Positions 49,701 through 52,172 of a stretch of DNA of 52,172 nt are shown one piece after another. The stretch's first letter is position 1; the number at the start of each line of letters is the position of its first letter. The notes under the pieces are model-generated. The model saw only the letters and a list, made by a program, of their open reading frames with translations, had not been told where the DNA came from and did not search any database. This DNA is from Patescibacteria group bacterium (GTDB lineage Bacteria; Patescibacteriota; Minisyncoccia; UBA6257; 02-FULL-45-10c), in assembly GCA_018896875.1 (NCBI GenBank), contig JAHILT010000038.1, forward strand, positions 1-52,172, given 5' to 3'. The translations under genes and the position numbers were made by a program.

Positions 49701-50399
49701 CAGACGATCAGTCTTTTCCGACAATTTCTCATATAAGGGCATTAATGATTCGCCTGGATTTAAATCTTTCGCCTCCTTATAGACACCACTCTTTGTCATA
49801 AATAAATGATTAAGGGTACACTTAATTTCTTCTTTGTTGTCCAGAATAACTTTCATGATTTCAGCATCTTTTCTAGTCAGTCTTGGATTTTTAATTTCAG
49901 CAACCGAAATTAATCCCACCGAATTAACCGTGTATGTATAATTCTTTTTCCCCTCTTTGTATTCTTTGATTAAATCTTCAAAGCTTAAATCGCGGCCGTC
50001 AACCAGTTTAACTTTTGTGTCCTTCGTAAAACAGCCAAAATTTCCTTGGCCTCGTACTAATGGATAACGTAAAGAAAAATCCTGGGCCATACGAACCATA
50101 GCCTCATAAACAGAACTATCGCCATGAGGATGATATTTACCAAGAACTTCTCCAACTACGCGCGCTGATTTCATAAACTTGGCAGAAGAAGATATACCCA
50201 TATTCCACATTGCCCACAATATTCTTCTCTGCACAGGCTTAAGCCCATCTCTCACATCCGGAAGAGCTCTTGAGACTATAACCGACATTGCATAATCTAA
50301 ATAACACTCTTTTAATTCAGCTATAATTTCTTGATTTTGTATCTTGGAATCAAAACCTCCAGATTTATTTATTTTTTTAGGATCTTTTTCTTTTTTCAT
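46755..50399 (-). CDS. gyrA: DNA gyrase subunit A containing an intein
   Basis: A 1214-aa precursor, 823 aa after splicing. GyrA relaxes and supercoils DNA with GyrB. The N-terminal ELKECYLDYAMSVIVSRALPDVRDGLKPVQRRILW and HPHGDSSVYEAMVRMAQDF are standard. Then the intein (residues 123-513) interrupts GQGNFG / SVDGDSAAAMRYTE. The catalytic Tyr is residue 525 of the precursor. The coiled-coil arm and six C-terminal beta-pinwheel repeats follow (for example RSQKRGGKGLIGSQ, a GyrA-box-like sequence, at about residue 945). The presence of the GyrA box favours gyrase over ParC. It lies downstream of two small genes on the same strand. Confidence 0.96.
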   Translation of the reverse strand: MKKEKDPKKINKSGGFDSKIQNQEIIAELKECYLDYAMSVIVSRALPDVRDGLKPVQRRILWAMWNMGISSSAKFMKSARVVGEVLGKYHPHGDSSVYEAMVRMAQDFSLRYPLVRGQGNFGCFTKDTKVKLVDGRDLSFEDLIKEYKEGKKNYTYTVNSVGLISVAEIKNPRLTRKDAEIMKVILDNKEEIKCTLNHLFMTKSGVYKEAKDLNPGESLMPLYEKLSEKTDRLNREGYNLIYQNKIDEWVPSHHLADNYNLTIKKYSKKEGRVRHHLDFNKLNNSPDNIQRIDWGEHWHVHYEQAANLHKNKEYREKIAEGRRKFWSNSVNRAEYAKRMSERNLKNWQNSEYRIKMSKFLSVVNKKYIQNHPERRIEISKQATQTFKRLWQDPVYRKLFHEKIVSANKKRISNNTGKVKFLKICREVLKEYKILNQDLYEQKRCIIYNYGRATSWQTGIQKYYNNDKKILLNALNKNHKVIKVEFLNQREDVYDLTIEKSHNFALAAGIFVHNSVDGDSAAAMRYTEAKLSSISENLLLDIERETVNWAPNYDETRTEPKVLPAKIPNLLLNGAVGIAVGMATNIPPHNLGEIIDAIGEIIDNPKTSSEELMEFIKGPDFPTGGIIYDKNAIKQAYTTGRGGVTMRGRAEVKESAKRHYIEITEIPYQVNKSEFIIKIAELVTSKKIQGIKDVRDESDKDGISVVIDLKNDANPQKILNQLYKFTDLQKNFNFNMVALIDGIQPQVLSIKEILVAYINHRKEVTKRRAEFDLKKAEERAHILMGLNKALGSIDKIIALIKKSADKEAAHKNLVIKFKFSAIQASAILEMKLQALASLEHKKIKDELEEKKKIIESLKSLLSSPKKILSLIKKELLEMKEKYGDERKTKVISSGLEDFSEEDLVPKEETIISMSDNGYIKRVAPSSFRSQKRGGKGLIGSQVAEEDFLNRFIFTNTHDNILFFTEEGRVFQTKVYEIPEASRIAKGRSLHNFLEIPVEEKIASVVCYSDDKKEASKFLVMATQNGIIKKTALSDFINVRKTGIRAINLKKGDALQWVKLSSGNDQIILATALGQAIRFKESQIRPMGRTASGVKGIRLKKGDNLISLAIIEEKFSPDTSILTVTTSGFGKRTKISQYKVQARGGSGIKTAKINSKTGNIVASILVNEERELLVLSIKGQIIRIQLSSVRLAGRATQGVRIMNLNSGDNIAGAICF
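48861..50033 (-). other. Intein with HNH homing endonuclease in GyrA
   Basis: 391 residues starting CFTKDTKVKLVDGR (Cys1, block A) and ending YDLTIEKSHNFALAAGIFVHN before Ser+1. Block B TxxH is present (TLNHLF). The terminal His-Asn needed for splicing is intact. The insert contains an HNH endonuclease (VRHHLDFNKLNNSPDNIQRI...EHWHVHYEQ). It also has repeated W-x-x-P/S-x-Y-R segments (RRKFWSNSVNRAEY, NLKNWQNSEYR, KRLWQDPVYRK) like NUMOD DNA-binding repeats. The insertion is G/S, 11 residues before the catalytic Tyr; the well-known mycobacterial GyrA inteins sit after that Tyr. Confidence 0.95.
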
Positions 50400-50490
50400 A
50401 TATATAATACAAATCTACAAATAATATTCGAATGCTACAAATTTGAGATTAAAAGATTGATTAATTAGAAACTCATTGTAAATTATAAAT

Positions 50491-50793
50491 TTATTTTATG
50501 TTTTCTTGTACTTCTATATCAAAAGAATTGCTTTGCTTTATTTTTTCTCTTAAATCTCCAAAAAGAGACCGAAGCTCTACAAGAGTAATATTTAAACCTT
50601 TTTTAAAAACTTCAAAATCGGATATTTTTTCTTCTTTAACGTTTTCTTTAACTTCTTCTTTCTGTCCAAAATCAGCATACGCTAACCAGACAAAAACTAC
50701 AATTATCATTACTATGGGAACCCCAATTATCATTATTATTTTTTTTCTGTCCTCGTCAAAACTTTGAATTTTTTTTAAATACTTTTTTAACAT
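50491..50793 (-). CDS. Small hypothetical membrane protein
   Basis: A 100-aa protein with one TM helix (about residues 20-37, IIMIIGVPIVMIIVVFVWLAY) and a charged, probably helical C-terminal domain. Its ATG overlaps the upstream stop codon by one base (TAATG), so it is translationally coupled to the metallo-beta-lactamase-like gene. Unknown function; no motif is recognised. Confidence 0.72.
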   Translation of the reverse strand: MLKKYLKKIQSFDEDRKKIIMIIGVPIVMIIVVFVWLAYADFGQKEEVKENVKEEKISDFEVFKKGLNITLVELRSLFGDLREKIKQSNSFDIEVQENIK

Positions 50794-51413
50794 TATACTT
50801 TTAATTGAACAAGCTTAGTTGATTTTAAGACAATTAAATCTTTTTTCTTGATAGTTAGCTTGTCTTCTTGTTCTGGTTTTATGCCTAAATCATCTGCAAA
50901 ATCTTTTATGCTTGCTGTTTGTCTTTTTAATCCAGGAACCTTAAAAAATGTTGGGATTATAATTTTAGGATTTATTTGTTTAACTAATTTGGCAGCTAAT
51001 TCTTGCTTTATAAAAGGTGTGCCTCCTGCTGGTATGAAAAGAATATCAATAGATTCAAGTTCTTCTAAAACATTTTCATCAGGGTAATCTGAAATATGTC
51101 CCAAAAAACACAAAGTAGTATCTTCAATTTTAACCAAATAAATAGTTTTAAAAAAACTGTCAGAAGATTGCTTTTTTAAAGATATTCCTTTTATTTCAAA
51201 ACCTTTAATTTCATATTCCCCTGGACCAATTAAAACCGCGCTATCTTCTTCCTTCTCTTCTTTTATCGGCCAAGCTGAAATTGTTTTTAAAGACACGTCA
51301 AATTTTCCCCTAGCAGGATTTAAGCCAAGCTTGCTATCAAAAGAATCCGTCACCAAAGTGAAGTCTCCCATTTGAATTTTAAAGCAACCTTCTCCGTACC
51401 AATTTATGATCAT
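50793..51413 (-). CDS. Metallo-beta-lactamase-like fold protein with degenerate metal site
   Basis: A 206-aa protein resembling the UPF0173/RomA-type MBL family (MIINWYGEGCFKIQMGDFTLVTDSF at the start; later CFLGHISDYPDENVLEEL, DILFIPAGGTPF and NPKIIIPTFF). In active members the first motif is followed by HxHxDH; here I see no such cluster, and the GHISD His is the main candidate ligand. It may be non-catalytic. It is coupled to the next gene and about 390 nt upstream of gyrA. The promoter is probably beyond the dyad at 51420-51600. Confidence 0.72.
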   Translation of the reverse strand: MIINWYGEGCFKIQMGDFTLVTDSFDSKLGLNPARGKFDVSLKTISAWPIKEEKEEDSAVLIGPGEYEIKGFEIKGISLKKQSSDSFFKTIYLVKIEDTTLCFLGHISDYPDENVLEELESIDILFIPAGGTPFIKQELAAKLVKQINPKIIIPTFFKVPGLKRQTASIKDFADDLGIKPEQEDKLTIKKKDLIVLKSTKLVQLKV

Positions 51414-51415
51414 AA

Positions 51416-51600
51416 AAAATAGTAATTAGTTATTAGCCACTAGCGACTAGTAAAAACAACCACTAGCGACTAGTAGTTAGAGATTAGTAAAATCACAATT
51501 CTAATAACTAGTCGTTAATTTCTATTCTTCGGTAGTTAGTCCTCTATTAACTCCTTTGAATTAACTAATGGCTAACTTTCTAGTGGCTAATTTACTATTC
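51416..51600. repeat. TAG-rich dyad with repeated CCACTAGCGACTAG
   Basis: CCACTAGCGACTAG occurs at 51437-51450 and 51460-51473. The left part AATAGTAATTAGTTATTAGC then CACTAG is mirrored by the reverse complement of CTAGTGGCTAATTTACTATTC at the right end, so the whole is a long imperfect dyad. It is related in style to the CTAGTGC heptamers at 773-821. No ORF is seen. TATACT (minus strand) near 51602-51607 may be the promoter for the gene at 51413. Confidence 0.6.
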
Positions 51601-51633
51601 TAGTATAGTCTTTTTAAAGCTAAAAAACAACAT

Positions 51634-51867
51634 ATTAAAATTAAAAATTGAAAGATCAAAATGGAAAATGACCCCAGTAGTAGAGCGAAGCTCACTGCGA
51701 GGCAGGCAATACAAAATTTAAAATTTAGAATAAGAAAAAATCTTGATTTCTAGAAAAAAATAAATAATTTCATTTGTCTTTTTTGTTTTTTAAGTCTTAA
51801 TTTCTTTGTTATTTTAGATTTTAAATTGTCATTTTGATTTTTGAGATTTACATTTTACATTTACTAT
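51634..51867 (-). repeat. Element E copy 2 (inverted relative to copy 1)
   Basis: The left end TTGAAAGATCAAAATGGAAA then ATGACC matches the reverse complement of copy 1's right end. The right end, read as reverse complement (ATAGTAAATGTAAAATGTAA then ATCTCAAAAATCAAAATGAC), matches copy 1's left end. It is therefore the same element in opposite orientation. The CCCAGTAGTAGAGC repeat is nested near its left end. It precedes element C copy 2 by about 100 nt. Confidence 0.6.
51672..51707. repeat. CCCAGTAGTAGAGCGAAGC palindromic repeat, copy 2
   Basis: CCCCAGTAGTAGAGCGAAGC then TCACTGCGAGGCAGGC. It shares 25 or so bases with the coding-region copy at 45177-45210 and then continues into a GAGGCAGGC tail. 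Confidence 0.75.
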
Positions 51868-51966
51868 GGTTTGCTTTTTAATCCTTAATTATATATATTA
51901 ATCAATAATGTAGATTTATTTAATAGAGTTTATAAATCTACAGAATCTATATTTGTGATAATTTCC

Positions 51967-52172
51967 AACGCGATACTTGTAAATTTTATTCAGAACAAGA
52001 AGCAAGGAGGAAATTCATAGCTTTAGCTATATTTCCGACGAGCGACGATGTTATGGATATAAATTTACAGTATCCCTTCGGGTTGCGGACTAAGATTGAA
52101 AATTTCTGTGTTATGCTTCCTCGCTGTAGTATAAACTACTAGCTCGTCAGCAAGCCTTGGAATTTTCAACTT
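51967..52172 (+). ncRNA. Element C copy 2 (cut by window end)
   Basis: From AACGCGATACTTGTAAATTT to the window edge it matches copy 1 (20692-20897) nearly base for base. One hairpin changes from GGAAATTTATAAC-TTTA-GTTAT to GGAAATTCATAGC-TTTA-GCTAT, a compensatory A-U to G-C swap. GTTTGTGG becomes GTTATGG in a linker. The closing 3' arm lies beyond the window, so the outer stem cannot be tested. Confidence 0.75.

Noticed and set aside
1..52172. UGA reassigned to Gly (code 25, as in Gracilibacteria/Absconditabacteria)
   Set aside because: Conserved proteins are full length with no in-frame UGA, so the standard code works; only the absence of UGA stops is notable.

Overview
The window looks like a chromosomal segment of a Candidate Phyla Radiation (Patescibacteria, Parcubacteria-like) bacterium. 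It is AT-rich, with a compact layout. Small hypothetical genes are mixed with RodZ-like, YvcK, PNPase-LabA, SecG and type IV-pilin-like genes typical of that group. Several promoters place the -10 box 6-8 nt before the start codon, so those mRNAs should be leaderless. Every CDS I checked ends in TAA or TAG, never TGA. The phylum is an inference from gene content; there is no rRNA gene here to confirm it.

Layout. 1-9.5 kb: a duplicated-domain small protein, ftsK with a RodZ-like gene, recA, yvcK, a CPBP protease, an HNH endonuclease and tRNAs His, Phe (with a group I intron), Arg and Pro. 9.5-18.9 kb: a PrsW-like protease behind an 1880-aa surface protein, tRNA-Gly, an operon of sigma factor, putative anti-sigma and secreted coiled-coil protein, and HU. 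19-28.6 kb: RNase Y, iPGM, a holin-like protein, SecG, a family-5 solute-binding protein, a PGI/PMI-type isomerase and RNase J. 28.7-34.6 kb: a minus-strand threonine operon (thrA, asd, a shikimate-kinase-like gene, thrC) behind a thrL-like attenuator. 34.6-37.3 kb: clpP, tig and a second clpP. 37.3-42.7 kb: a membrane protein, the rpsO-labA-pnp cluster and a Xer-type recombinase. 42.7-46.6 kb: tRNA-Leu, a GIY-YIG gene broken by an amber codon, three pilin-like membrane proteins and a solute-binding protein. 46.7-51.4 kb: gyrA with a 391-aa HNH intein, a small membrane protein and a metallo-beta-lactamase-like protein.

The most striking content is non-coding. Element A (three copies) is a three-way-junction fold with variable but complementary arms. 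Element B (three copies) is a 19-27 bp inverted repeat about 130 nt across; its right arm contains an ATG that starts two or three downstream genes. Element C (two copies) is a ~270-nt structured RNA candidate with compensatory changes between copies. Element E (two inverted copies) is a long dyad lying beside each C copy. Short palindromic repeats occur between genes and have also entered two genes in frame (thrC and the cysteine-rich pilin-like gene).

Two functional ideas stand out. The threonine operon has classic ribosome-mediated attenuation: a 19-aa leader with six consecutive Thr codons and mutually exclusive antiterminator and terminator stems. The same operon lacks a recognisable homoserine kinase. 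Where thrB would be expected it carries a shikimate-kinase-fold gene whose shikimate-binding Arg is replaced by Leu, which suggests it phosphorylates homoserine.
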